Below, piece after piece: positions 35,696 to 46,731 of a stretch of 64,000 nucleotides of DNA. This stretch comes from Brachionus plicatilis. Its lineage: Eukaryota; Rotifera; Eurotatoria; Ploima; Brachionidae. Where the stretch lies: positions 127,491 to 191,490 of the forward strand of contig QEOQ01000121.1 of NCBI GenBank assembly GCA_010279815.1, written 5' to 3'. Position numbers and translations under genes: made by a program. Numbering within the stretch: the first letter of the stretch is position 1; the number at the start of each line of letters is the position of its first letter. Below the pieces are notes generated by a model that was not told the origin of the DNA, searched no databases, and saw only the letters and a list, made by a program, of their open reading frames with translations.

Positions 35696-35990
35696 ATATT
35701 TGATATGAATCTGAATTTTTTGATTATTAAATTTTTTTTAAATTGGCTGTTCTATTCTTGTCTCCTTGTATATCAGTTTTAAGTTCTCTATTGATTTGAA
35801 ATTTTGCCTAGTAATCAGCAAGCATTCTTTCTCTAATTTATTTACCATGAGGATATTTTTGACTTATTCTGTAATCGTCCAAAAAATTAAACTTTTCATT
35901 CATTTATTGATTGAAAAAGAAACTAATGTAAAAAAAGCCCTCTTTTTTTTTTTAATTTTTGAATTTCTTATCATATAAATTGCAACTTAC
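35338..35990. repeat. Long inverted repeat with ~100-bp arms
   Basis: The arm at about 35338-35441 (TTGCAATTTTTATGATAAGA ... ATCAATAAATGAATGAAAAG) returns inverted at 35894-35985 (CTTTTCATTCATTTATTGAT ... TCTTATCATATAAATTGCAA). Identity is high, so the duplication is young or still a foldback. The right arm stops where an RT fragment begins. Confidence 0.8.
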
Positions 35991-35994
35991 AACA

Positions 35995-36490
35995 AAATCA
36001 GCATGGATTTGTAAAAAATAAATCCTGCACAATCAACCTCCTTGAAACAATGGACTTTTTAACATATAAGAAATCAATTAAACAAACAGTTGACATTATA
36101 TTCTTGCATTTCGCCAAAGCATTTGATACTGTGCCACACAAGAGATTACTTTTCAAGCTAGAATCTTATGGTACTACTGGTTGGACATTAAGATGGATTA
36201 AGTCGTTCTTAGTAAATTGAAAGCAAAGGGTTGAATTGGAAAACTACGTCTCAGATTGGGCAGATGTAACAAGTGGTGTACCACAAGGTTCTGTTTTAGG
36301 ACCTACTTTATTTAATATATTTATCAATGATTTCATTAAAGACTTGTCAAGCGAATGCAGATGATATAAAAATTTTTGATGCAGTAACAAACAAATTAGA
36401 AGCAAAATCGTTACAAGAAGATTTAAACAAAATAACAGAATGGTCAAATAAATGGTTGATTAAATTAAATTTTAATAAATCTGTCTATCT
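35995..36490 (+). mobile_element. Reverse-transcriptase fragment of another LINE (family C)
   Basis: Reads QHGFVKNKSCTINLLETMDF, then FAKAFDTVPHKRLLFKLESY (motif A region, with His in place of the usual catalytic Asp), [20 protein letters not shown] (motif B) and, after a frameshift, KWLIKLNFNKS. One in-frame stop (after SFLVN) and the frameshift kill it. The motifs fit CR1/jockey-clade LINEs. It is distinct from families A and B. Confidence 0.85.
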
Positions 36491-36849
36491 ATTTTATTAA
36501 ATTCATTGCTAATTTAACTCATATTGAGTTAAACGATTAAATTTATTTTAATTGTTTTTTGTATTCTAAATGAGACTTGGTTCGCTAAAACAAAGAGATT
36601 AAAGAAAATAAATATTTAAAATAATAAAATAATAATATTTTTAAGTTTTCATTAATTAAGCATTGATCATTATTTAAATTAATTAAACACTGCAGATTCC
36701 AGAAACGCATTCAAAATTACACTCAATGTCATTAGTACATGGTTGATTTATTTCTTTCACGCATCTATATATCCCATTTGTTGCAAGTATTGTTTAAGGC
36801 TCAGAACATCTTTTAAAAGAAATTAGAATTAATAATTTTATTTTTTTTT

Positions 36850-38190
36850 GTATCTGTACCTAGCTAATGTTCCTTCAGACTAAAAAAAAAAAATAAGATC
36901 AAATAAAATAAAGTTAAATAAGGTAAAATAAAATAGAAATAAATAAAAAATAAAGAAAAAGGATAAATAAGTCGAAAGAAAATAAAAAACGATATGTTGA
37001 AATAACTAGAGATAAAATATGTTTAAATATTTTATAGTTCGGGAAAAAAGAAAAAATTACTAAGTAGAAATTACACAGTGGAGTTGGGCATTCGATATAT
37101 CTTGATTCGAAACCTTCTCTATTATCTTTCACCAGTCTGACGACCAGTGGAACAGAATGACTCAATCCTGCCCTAATATATCTCTCACTTAACTCAAAAA
37201 GTCAATTTGAAATTGTTAGTAGATTTAGCTTATTGAAGGCCTCTTGGTTTATAATAATAATAATAATAATTCTGTTGGTGAAAAAGTTGAATCTTTGTGC
37301 GCAGATTTTAACAATTTCTCTTCTCAACTTGTAACTGCTGCCTCTCGTTTCGTTCATCTGCATATTCGAATTATCTTTATCCCACTTCTTGTACCAACAG
37401 ATCTGATCATAATTTTGGAGGGGTTATCATATTCCAGCTTCAAAATAGATCGAACTGCTGAATTTTGAATAACTTGTATTTTTTTGATATTAGTTTCTGA
37501 GAAAGAATTTAAACAAGGAAAATAATAATCTGAGATTGATCCTATTAAGGATTTGTAAAGACTACCTTATGTTTTTGGTTTTAGACCCCATTTTCTATTT
37601 GAGAAATATTTTATTATATTAAGCCTTGAATTACAGTCCTCTTAATTCATCCACCATTGAACTAAATATAATTTTTGAGTCAAATTTTATTCCTAAGAAT
37701 CTGACTTTTACGTCTTTATTTAAATTGCTACCATTGATTTTAAGGTCAAGATTGATTTTAACATTAGCTTTTTTATCAAAGATCATATAACATGACTTTT
37801 CAAAAGAAATTTTCATTTTCCATTTGAAAAGCCTTTTTTTAAATTCTCTTCCATTAAGCTGGGATATGATAACCCCTCCAATATTATAAACCAAGATGCA
37901 TTCAATAAGCTAAGCCATTTTTCTAAAAAGAAGTGGACGAATTACTGACCCTAGTGGAACTCATGCTTTTATAGGGAAATTATCTAGATATAATAGATGA
38001 CCTTTATATGTTCTTTAAAAGATCTTAAATGCAGAAACGATCTTGTCCAATAAATAAGATGAGGAGGTAGATTAATTCTTATTAGCTTGTAAGTTAGTCC
38101 ATCATGCCAAACTGTATCAAAAGCTTTAGAAATGTCAAAATATAGACAGCAGACCTTCTTCTTTCTATTAAAGGACTCATTCTCATTTTT
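36850..38190 (-). mobile_element. Rearranged copy of LINE family A
   Basis: The 3' motif at 36850-36881 is followed by an A-rich UTR and RT-C-terminal coding sequence ([20 protein letters not shown] near 37140). Foreign DNA at about 37240-37410, starting with an (ATA)n run, interrupts it. After this come LINE blocks at 37420-37900 and a displaced short block near 37870-37910 that belongs between earlier segments. The left end of the coding part ([19 protein letters not shown]) reaches 38190, 26 bp from the stop codon of the Thr-repeat gene. Confidence 0.85.
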
Positions 38191-38215
38191 TTTTAAATTT
38201 ATTTAAATAAGATAA

Positions 38216-39044
38216 TTACACGCATTTTTTATTATCGCATTTGGTAGTTTTTATGTCATTGAATCGACCCAAGCAATTTCCATTACCATTGCATTCGTCC
38301 CCAAGCAAGCCAGCTTTATTTATATGTGTTAAAAAACCAATATTTAAAAAATGTTTCAATTATAACTTACTAATTAATGGTGTTGATAAACTTGTCGTGA
38401 GGAATCTAAGCGTTGATGAAAAAGTTGTTCCCAATGTTGTTGGATCTTTTATTTCAAGAGTTGTTACTACTGATGAAAAAGTTGTTCCCAATGTTGTTTG
38501 ATCTTTTATTTCAAGAGTTGTTACTACTGATGAAAAAGTTGTTCCCAATGTTGTTTGATCTTTTATTTCAAGAGTTGTTACTGCTGATGAAAAAGTTGTT
38601 CCCAAAGTTGTTGGATCTTCAATTTCAAGAGTTGTTACTGCTGATGAAAAAGTTGTTCCCAATGTTGTTGGATCTTCAATTTCAAGAGTTGTTACTGCTG
38701 ATGAAAAAGTTGTTCCCAATGTTGTTGGATCTTCAATTTCAAGAGTTGTTACTGCTGATGAAAAAGTTGTTCCCAATGTTGTTTGATCTTCAATTTCAAG
38801 AGTTGTCGGATTTGATAAAGAATCCGTTGTCATTTTCGTTGCCCGGCATCGATCACTTGAATCTTTTAGTTCTAATAATATATTTGAATATATGAACAAT
38901 ATTGAACCTTTATTTGGAAATATTAGTTGTTTCAGTGAATATATTATTCTTACCTAATAGAAGAAGAATTAGTACTGTAAAATCTATTATAATAGTATAA
39001 AGCGGATAATTTTGTAGACATTTTTTCAGAATTATTTCTAACAA
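38216..39044 (-). CDS. Membrane-anchored Thr/Ser-repeat (mucin-like) protein
   Basis: Three exons with consistent phase: 38954-39044, 38371-38907 and 38216-38313. The first ends in a hydrophobic stretch (TIIIDFTVLILLLLGSILF spans the junction) that would make a signal-anchor. Exon 2 encodes six full and one partial 19-residue repeats of TTLEIEDPTTLGTTFSSAV, rich in potential O-glycosylation sites. After a TLRFLTTSLSTPLI spacer the last exon adds a short cysteine tail (DECNGNGNC, TTKC, NKKCV) before the stop, resembling the start of an EGF-like unit. The predicted product is a type II cell-surface or secreted glycoprotein. The start codon is not found: the first exon opens at an acceptor (TTTATTCAG), so another exon must lie upstream. 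Function unknown. The gene model is mine, from splice phase. Confidence 0.6.
38414..38812. repeat. 57-bp minisatellite, seven units, in frame
   Basis: Tandem repeat with period exactly 57 bp (GTTGTTCCC starts at 38424, 38481 and so on). 57 is 19 codons, so the array keeps the minus-strand reading frame. Units fall into two subtypes (ATTTCAAGAG preceded by TCTTTT or TCTTCA), showing block-wise duplication. Confidence 0.95.
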
Positions 39045-40100
39045 CTGAATAAAGTTTTTTTTCAAAAAACATTTAATTTTATTTGAATTTATTTTACTCT
39101 TTTAATTAGAATTTCACTTCTTTTTTAAATTTTCTTTGTTTCTTTGTTTTTATTTAAATTTTAAGAAATTATTTAAATTTTTTGGTTCTATACACAGTTA
39201 AATTTTAAAAAAAAATTCAATGTTAACTGCTTAGATTTATTTTGCTGTTACTAAACACAAATATCAAGAATTTTTTAGACTGTCGAACTCATTTTTAATA
39301 TTCTTAATAATAAATTCATATTAAATAAATTATTTGTTGTAGTGCATTCATGATAAGTTTGATCAGAGAAAATAACTTTAATTAATATAATTTTCAAATT
39401 ATCCTTAAGTGATATTTTTTTTAATGATGAAAATAAATTTGTAAGACACTAGAAGTAGAGCTTTAAATATACGAGTAACGAGACGTTAAATAAATTGTAA
39501 ATTGTTTAACTTTATTTTGGAATAAAAATGTAAGAGAATCTTCAAAATAATGATTAATATTTAGTAAAAATTGACGATTAATTTATTTTTTGTATATTTA
39601 TTACGATCGTTGAAACTCATAATTTCTGAACCTGATTTACAACATGATTTTCTAACAAACTCTTTAAATTAATGCCAAAACAATTCAATTGGATTCAGAT
39701 CTGATCAGCATATTTACTAATTTTTTTTTTTTATTTTACGTAAAATTACGTAAAACCCCTATTTTCATTGTATTTATTGACCACTTTAAATAAAAAATTT
39801 TTTTCTAGAGCTTTTAGTAGACTCAAAAAAAAGGTGGAATTAGATTCTTTTTAAAAAGTAAAGAAATTAAATTCATAAGCGTCTATATAATTAAGTTATC
39901 GTTTTAATTAAGCTTTTCGAATATTTATTGAGTATTATTTGTAATAGGTTCTTTAAATCTTACCAATATGTTATTTCGTAAGGTTTTTAATCGTTTTCTT
40001 CTTCTAATCTTGGGATCAAGCTTGTACTATTCTTAATTATAGACAATGTGTCATAAGGAATATAAAGACCACAAATTTGAATATTTTGATCAAAAAAAAT
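39045..40100. other. AT-rich region upstream of the Thr-repeat gene
   Basis: It should hold the missing 5' exon of the gene at 38216-39044, but I see no convincing candidate. A TTTTACGTAAAATTACGTAAAA palindrome lies near 39732. Confidence 0.3.
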
Positions 40101-40203
40101 CCATTGTTTTATTTAACAATTAATAACTTCAGCGCGTCTCAACCAATTCTGATGGATCTAAGTGATTTCATTGAAAAGTATTGTACGAACAGGAGACAAA
40201 AAA

Positions 40204-40446
40204 ATGGTTATATTTCTTTCTTTATCTATTTTTTTTTCATTACAACGTCAGCCAACTGAAAATTTTACAGTGAATCAAGAAGCAATTATACCAAATGCAA
40301 AACCAGCAACTCCTGAACCTTTTTCTCGCAGTGAAAATGCAATGTACACAATTCAACCTAACCAAGTTTCTCAAACAATTCAAATAATCATTCACATCAA
40401 TCATTATGCTTCACATTTTTGTTTTTTTTTTGTTTTCATACGATAG
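40204..40446 (+). CDS. Hypothetical small secreted peptide
   Basis: From the ATG at 40204 a frame starts with a signal-peptide-like MVIFLSLSIFFSLQ, then a polar Pro/Thr/Asn region (QPTENFTVNQEAIIPNAKPA, TPEPFSRSENAMYTIQPNQV) and an AT-rich hydrophobic end. An alternative is an exon starting at the acceptor-like CAG near 40250. It is flanked by LINE debris, so it may be a relic. No family recognised. Confidence 0.25.
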   Translation: MVIFLSLSIFFSLQRQPTENFTVNQEAIIPNAKPATPEPFSRSENAMYTIQPNQVSQTIQIIIHINHYASHFCFFFVFIR

Positions 40447-40499
40447 AATAATTTTTCAGCAAAAAAAAAAAATTTGGAATGTTTTTTAAAATTTGTTAA

Positions 40500-41165
40500 T
40501 AAAAAAAAATAAGCTGAAATAGAAGCTGCAATAAAGGTCACGGGTATTAACGGAGTCACGGCAGAAATGTTGAAGGCTAACGGTAGAATCACAATAAGGA
40601 TATTGCAAGACCTCTTCAGCAAGATCTGGCGGAAAGAAATCATACCAGAGGACTGGTCAAAAGGCTCAATAGTCAAATTACTTAAGAAAGTTAACAAAAT
40701 GATTTGTGACATTTGTCGAGGAATAACATTGCTACCATAGCAATCAAGGAGTTCTGCAGCTTAATTCTGTAAAAAATCAGGAACCCATTGGATATTATAC
40801 TTTATAAGAAAAACAATCAAGATTTAGACGAGGTAAAGGATGTATAGACCAGATATTTGCACTTAGGAACATCATAGAACAAAGTGTGGAATGGAATAGC
40901 CTCCTGTATCTCTTTGATTGACTTCAAGAAAGCCCTTGACAACATACACAGAGAAACATTGTGGGCCATATTAAGATCTGTCACAGAAGATAGTAAAGTT
41001 GATAGAACTCTTCTATGAGAAATCCGAGTATAGCGTGATTTTGGAAAAAGGACAATCTGAGAGCTTCAAAGTGCGTACAGGAGTCAGACAAGGGCGCGTT
41101 CTCTTTCTGACACTATTCCTTATATTGACTATGTCATGAAGAAAACAATTGTCATTGCGATGGAG
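40500..41165 (+). mobile_element. Degenerate RTE/craft-like reverse transcriptase (family D)
   Basis: Fragments of one RT occur in successive frames: GINGVTAEMLKANGRITIRI, LQDLFSKIWRKEIIPEDWSK, then FRRGKGCIDQIFALRNIIEQ, a DFKKALDNIHRETLW block (motif A) and VRTGVRQGR (motif B). The LRNIIEQS-VEW and IHRETLW blocks are typical of RTE-related LINEs of invertebrates. Several frameshifts and stops mark it as dead. Confidence 0.8.
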
Positions 41166-41172
41166 ATTAACA

Positions 41173-41405
41173 GCAAAGCTTGAAAGCCTAGACTTTTTTA
41201 TAAAATATCATTCCAAAGTCCAAGTCCAGGCTTCAAAATTTTGAATAACGAAGAAGAAATTTATGCTAAAATTGCAACAAAATTCTGATATATGGCAAAT
41301 CTATTGCATTAGACAATCCAAGATTATATATAAGAAGCCTGATCTAGCATATTTTAAAAAAATTCTGGACTTGGACTTTTTTTTTGGGACCATTAAGCAA
41401 CTCTG
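41173..41405. mobile_element. Decayed hAT-type MITE (possible)
   Basis: The right end AAGCAACTCTG resembles the CAACTCTG terminus of the family, and the flanks contain AGTCCAAGTCCAGGC and CTGGACTTGGACTTT, inverted to each other. The left terminus is poor and I see no matching duplication. Confidence 0.4.
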
Positions 41406-41851
41406 GATTGATCTATCAATTTCATCGATTAACCATTTTTTTTTGCCACAAGAAAGCAAGAGTTAACGGCAAAATTTTGTTCAATATCTTAAGTAAATTC
41501 AATTTTGAGACTTCATTTTTTTTCATAAATAATAAATTTAATTATTAGAATTAATTTTTAGATTTATTGAGCTTAGATTTAATTAATAAAAAAATAATAA
41601 AATGACTAAAAAAATTATTTAAAAATTTATTTTATAAAAAATAATTGAGATAATATAAAATTTTGTTCCATTACAATAGTTTCAAACGAATTGAAATTAT
41701 AGATTATTCTCCTTTTAAATGATACATTGATTAGTTAAAAAAAAAAACTCAAAATACAAAAAAATATATAAGATTTACGAAATAGATTTAATTTTGAGAG
41801 TTCATTTTTCTATAAAAAATAATCTTGCCGAAAAATAAAAGAATAAATATT

Positions 41852-44410
41852 TTATTTGGAGGCCAATTTAGCTGATTGAATTGAATATGAACTCGGAAGA
41901 TTAGTGGCAGGTCCGAGAATACTTGACAATACCACTGCTGTTTTGCTCTTGCGCATTGATTCCGGAGTTTTGCTCGAAATTTTGAACAACTTCTGCGGCT
42001 GCTCGTTCGAATCAAGAACTCCGAAGTAAAAACTGGACGGAATCTTGATTAAATTCTCGACAACTTGATGCTGAATTTTGAGTTCATTTATAATTTCAGC
42101 TGGCGATTTGTTAGGGCTGGAATTTCCCACAATGGATGGTCCAAAGACACGGGCTAGATTAGAAGCAGGCATTTTGCACTCGATTGTTTCACTTATCCTC
42201 TGCAAGTGCAAGATAAGGAAGGCCAGTGTGTCGCGATTGGCGTCGGGCAGGGCCAATATGGCTTGCTCTGATTCAATTATCTTCTCATTTTCATTCTGAA
42301 TTTCACATATTTTCGAAAACCTGTGCCAAGAGTCGTACGTAATCAGGTGTTCGTTTAAATTGTTCAAAAAGTCTTTGACAAAGCTGCAAAGAACGTGCAC
42401 CTCATTTACTTTTCTGACATCTGGCACTTGATGCCGCTTGAAAAATTTTTCCTTTATCTGTTTTACTTGAAGATCGGAGCCATTGACTCGGTAGAGGCCC
42501 ACTTCGTGACTTATCAATCCGCGTGTCTCGATCTCGTTTATGAACAATTGGAGAATGGCCGGCACCTTGGGATTTTCATCTGCATTTACAAAATCTGAAA
42601 CTGAACCCTGCGATGGAAAATTAAGGCACGGAAAACAAGCTCTGGTCAACAAGTCCTTGCAGTCTGTATGAATTATCATGTCACATTCGCGGCATTTGAG
42701 TATCATTTTGCCAAATTTGGTTCGTTTGTCGCAAGCAGCGCACAATTCGCTGTTTAAAATAACCTGGGCCTTGAACGCATGGACCCGCTTGTACTTTTTG
42801 GCGAGCGGAATTAGAGCGCCTGACTTTGCTGTCTTGTGACTTGGCGTAGCGTTTGTTTTTTTGTGAGCTGATTTTGAACTTTTGCTTGGTGTTGGCAATT
42901 CAACAATGGGTGTCATGATGTTGATGTTTTGCCGGTTCGATGAGCTCTTCTCCGATGTCGACTCATCCATCACCACTTCCGATATATTCCAGAATATCTC
43001 ACTTGATTCATTGGTTTCGCTCTCATCAGCAGTCCGCTGTAAAAATTCGCGCGACGGTCGTTTCTTTCTGTTTTTGACCCGAGCTGGCACCTGGCTCAAG
43101 TCAGATTTTGGGTCAAGATTTTTTCTCTTTCTAATACTTTCGCCATTGTGCTGAATCTCACTTGTCAACGCCACTGGTCTTCCGCTCTCCAACTTGAGGG
43201 TTGTAACTGCAGTTATTGAGTTTTTTTTGTCACAGTCCGCGCCATTTTGTGCACAGGAAAATTTTTGATGCTTGCTCAAATCGATTGATTTAGTTCGGTA
43301 GTGATTTTTGGCAATGTCCCGATTGGGATCTTGGTCTCGAGTTAATGAGGTGCTCTGTCGATGCTTGTTTGTCTTGCGTTCAGTAGAGCGCCGAGTGCCT
43401 CTTGAGATGTCAGTGGAATTAGAAGGCGGCAGCAGGGTAGAAACAGTTTTGAGGTTTGAACTGGAACTTTTGCTGGACACTTGGTTCGTTTTTGAGTGAG
43501 CCAAATCTGTGTGGCTGGGATTTTCGTTTGACACCTGATAAGTATCTGTAATTATGTTTTCATCGTTGGGTAGATCAATGTCATCTTCTGTGTAGTCTGA
43601 AATTATGGATCCTGTGTCTTCGATTCCCCTCAGAGATCTAGATTTTATTTAAACTACCAAGTGTCAATTGGAATTTTTAAATTTACCGTCTGGGTGTATT
43701 CATGTCATTAAAGTTTTGATTGGTATTTATATCAAAGTTGGCATTTTGATTTTGAAAATCATATTGATAAGGAAGCATGTTGTCTGTGTTTGTTAAATTG
43801 TAGATGGAATGCTTTTTATCACTGGTGAGAATTTCTTGAAACATTTCGAATTGTTTTTGCTTTTTAAATTTTTTAATAAAATCTATTTATTAATAGGAAA
43901 ATTTATTTACCAATTTATCTAGTTCAATTTGCTAAAAAAAATTTAATTAAATAAAAGAAATTTTTTTTTTAAATTTAATTACCAGTCTTTCAGCTTTTTG
44001 TTCGGCTGTCAATCGTTTTTCGTGATGAATTTCAATATCTATTCTAGAAAAAAAAAAAAAAATTTTAATGGTTCATTCTATTTTTTGGTAAAAATAAAAA
44101 AATGTTACTTAAGCTCATTTATTTTACGTTGGTAAATGCTTTTTTCCATGTTTAGTTTACTTTCGAGTTCTTTGCATTGCATTTCTGATTGAAGCCATTT
44201 TTTGCGCATCTCTTCCATGCTTTTGGCAAAATAGATAAATTCTTGAAAAACAAAAATAAATCTTCGAATTAATTGGGTTTAATTTCAAAATTTAGACTAA
44301 CGTGGTAATAGAGATTCTGTATTGAGGACATTTTGAATTTTGATAAGGAGCTCATATATTTGAATCTGTTTGGAACTAGCTGCTGCAAGCTTTTTGTTCA
44401 AATTGTCCAT
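41852..44410 (-). CDS. RACGAP1: Rac GTPase-activating protein 1 (MgcRacGAP/CYK-4)
   Basis: This protein partners the kinesin MKLP1 in centralspindlin and regulates RhoA/Rac in cytokinesis. Six exons with consistent phase: 44302-44410, 44109-44241, 43983-44043, 43911-43931 (a 21-nt microexon, QIELDKL), 43687-43859 and 41852-43637, giving 760 residues (human 632). The N-terminal coiled coil holds SMEEMRKKWLQSEMQCKELE and IHHEKRLTAEQKAERL, the MKLP1-binding part. A Ser/Lys-rich linker of about 250 residues follows. The C1 zinc domain (~452-503) reads HAFKAQVILNSELCAACDKR ... CRECDMIIHTDCKDL. RhoGAP follows with the arginine finger in GLYRVNGSDL (about Arg549) and NLARVFGPSIVG. The long linker accounts for the extra length. 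Assignment is secure. Confidence 0.95.
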
Positions 44411-44869
44411 TTTTTTGTTTCGAATTCAAATTTTCAATTTAATACACTTTTCATGACGATTGTAGTTATTTTTTTGTTGTTGAAATAATATTGCTTACAC
44501 AATTATTCTATAACCATCAAGATTCTAAATATTTAATGCAAAAATTTCAAAAATTAATTTTTAATGAATCAAAATTATTTGTATGAAATCATCTTAATTT
44601 TTCAATACAGTTAGTACTTTATTATAAAAAAGAAATATAATAGAGCGATTCAACATTTAAAAGTGTTTGAAGTAAAAAGGTCTAGAAATTTTACATTAAT
44701 TTAAATAATAATATTCTAATACTCTAATAAGTATTTTCTTGATTAGCTTTTAAAAATAGATATTAGTACTTAACAAAATAGCAAATTAATAAGTGAATTT
44801 TCTGAAATTATTTTGAAGATTTTGTAGTAGTTTGATTAGAAAAAAAATCGCTGATTTACCAGAACTGTT

Positions 44870-45020
44870 TTTAAGTCACGGATTAAAGTCAAAAAAATTT
44901 AAAATTTAAGTCTAAGCTATGAATTTACAGTTTTTGGTCAAAATTTATATTTCGGTTCTTAAGGTTAAAGACTTAAGACCTTTAGTATTGTTGCAGACTT
45001 GTGACTTAAGAATAGTTCTA
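44870..45020. mobile_element. hAT-type MITE copy 3
   Basis: Ends CAGAACTGTTTTTAAGTCAC and GTGACTTAAGAATAGTTCTA, flanked by TGATTTAC and TGATTTTC (7 of 8 matching). Inner sequence carries GTCTAAGC and AAGTC motifs. About 151 bp. Confidence 0.75.
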
Positions 45021-46336
45021 TGATTTTCGAACCATATATTTTAAACTTGCTTTGAAAAAAGCCCCAAGACTTTCTATTTAGCTTTTTCATTCTCATAATG
45101 CTGATTGCTGAAATAAAAAATTTTATAGCTTTTTGCACTTAAAAAATGTGAATTTATATAAAATAAGGTTATTTTTTTTTATTTTTTACTAAAACTTTCT
45201 TTCTCAAAAAATCATCGAAATTACTTAGATAACGCTTATTCTTGGCCGATTAGAAGTGAAAAATAGGAGTCCGTTGAAGGCCAGTACAGAATAAGTTTTT
45301 TTAAATGTAAAAGGTGTAATTTTCTCAATAAATAAAAATTTTAGAAGAAGAAAATTAAAAACGTGGCTCAACAGGCTACCGATTTTCTAAGATTATTATC
45401 AACTTTTTCACAAGATTCATTTTTTATTTTTTTATTATTTTTCAATCTATTTCTTAAATTCTAAGATTTAATTAGGCGATTTATTGTTTTTTAACCAATA
45501 TTTCTGAAAAATCACATGTATTACTGGCTAAAATTTTAGATCACTAAATTTCCATAAGTCTTATTATTTATTATCAAATTAACAATAAAAATAAAATTAG
45601 TTATTTACCATAACACATTCATTAATTATTCTTAATTTTCTTAAAACAATTACAAAATTAAAATTCTTTTAGTATAATTTGGGAATGATCAATTTCAAAT
45701 CAGCCATATATTAGACTCAATCATACAAACAAAAATATGCTCTGAAAACGCTCATCTACATCTTCTTTAATTTTAATTCTGTTATGTTTATTCTATATCA
45801 GTTGAGACCTTTTGGAAAAGAAGTATTAGGATTTTTGAGAAATCTTTTTTTTGTTATTAAAAATCAAATTTAAAAGTGATCTCTAATTTTTATGATATAT
45901 GATTAAAATTGGTTATTTTTCAGAAATTTTAAATTTATTTTATATTAAATAATTTTGTTCTATACAGTATATTAAAATGGATCTGTATAATCAATTCATC
46001 AAAATTTATGATAAAATGTTCACTTGATTTCTTTTTTATTTTTAAATCTAATAATAACATTATTTAATTGAAGTGATTAAAGGATAACTTATATTTTACG
46101 AGTTCAGGATATCAATTTTAATCAATTTAAGTGAACAGGTTTCATCAAACAAATTCACTTTTTGTGATTACTTCTAATATATGTATTCTTAATTTAGTAA
46201 AACAGAATTTTTTGCCTAGAATATTTTTCTTTTATTCTTAATCAGTAAGCAAATTTTAATTTTATTCACACTTTACGCTTTTTTTCAGATTTTTGACCTA
46301 ATTCGCTATAATTTATATCGTAATAACAATAATAAT

Positions 46337-46474
46337 CAGAGTTGTTTAAAAGTCACAAGTCTCAAGTCAAGTCCAAGTAAGGACTTTTTTTTTTCAAAAG
46401 TCCGAGCAAAGACTTAAAATTTTTTTTTAATGAATTGGACTACTTCAATCTTTTGGGACTTTTAAACAACTCTG
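46337..46474. mobile_element. hAT-type MITE copy 4
   Basis: Ends CAGAGTTGTTTAAAAGTC and GACTTTTAAACAACTCTG are exact inverses, flanked by the perfect 8-bp duplication ATAATAAT. At 138 bp it is the shortest complete copy, almost only arms. Confidence 0.92.
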
Positions 46475-46731
46475 ATAATAATTATAGCTGTATTTAAATA
46501 AAAATTTAGACATCATGACTGGATCTTTTGATAAATCTTTCGAATCTGTTACAGATAAGTAAATCAGATAGAAATTTAATTAAAAATCAATATTTATCCT
46601 TTTATTCAACCAAAAAAATGAACAACTTTATTTTATTTTTTATTATTTTTTTTAAATATAAATAAAGCACAAATTAATTATTCTGTAAACAATGGATAGA
46701 TCAATATATTCGACAGAATTTTTGAACAAAA

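Larger units (their letters stand above)
44411..46700. other. Intergenic region between RACGAP1 and SEC11
   Basis: AT-rich, no gene seen. It holds two hAT-type MITEs (44870-45020 and 46337-46474). A short inverted pair (CTTATTCTTGGCC near 45235, GGCCAGTACAGAATAAG near 45280) may be another small repeat. Confidence 0.45.

Noticed and set aside
35239..35978. Paired frames sharing the peptide IHLLIEKETNVKK as a duplicated gene
   Set aside because: Both come from the arms of one inverted repeat read on opposite strands; not independent coding evidence.
38414..38812. CRISPR-like array
   Set aside because: Units are contiguous 57-bp repeats with no spacers, in an animal genome, and in frame with a protein.
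38241..38895. Plus-strand Leu-rich repeat protein over the minisatellite
   Set aside because: Shadow of the minus-strand Thr repeats; only the minus strand has splice phases linking anchor, repeats, cysteine exon and stop.
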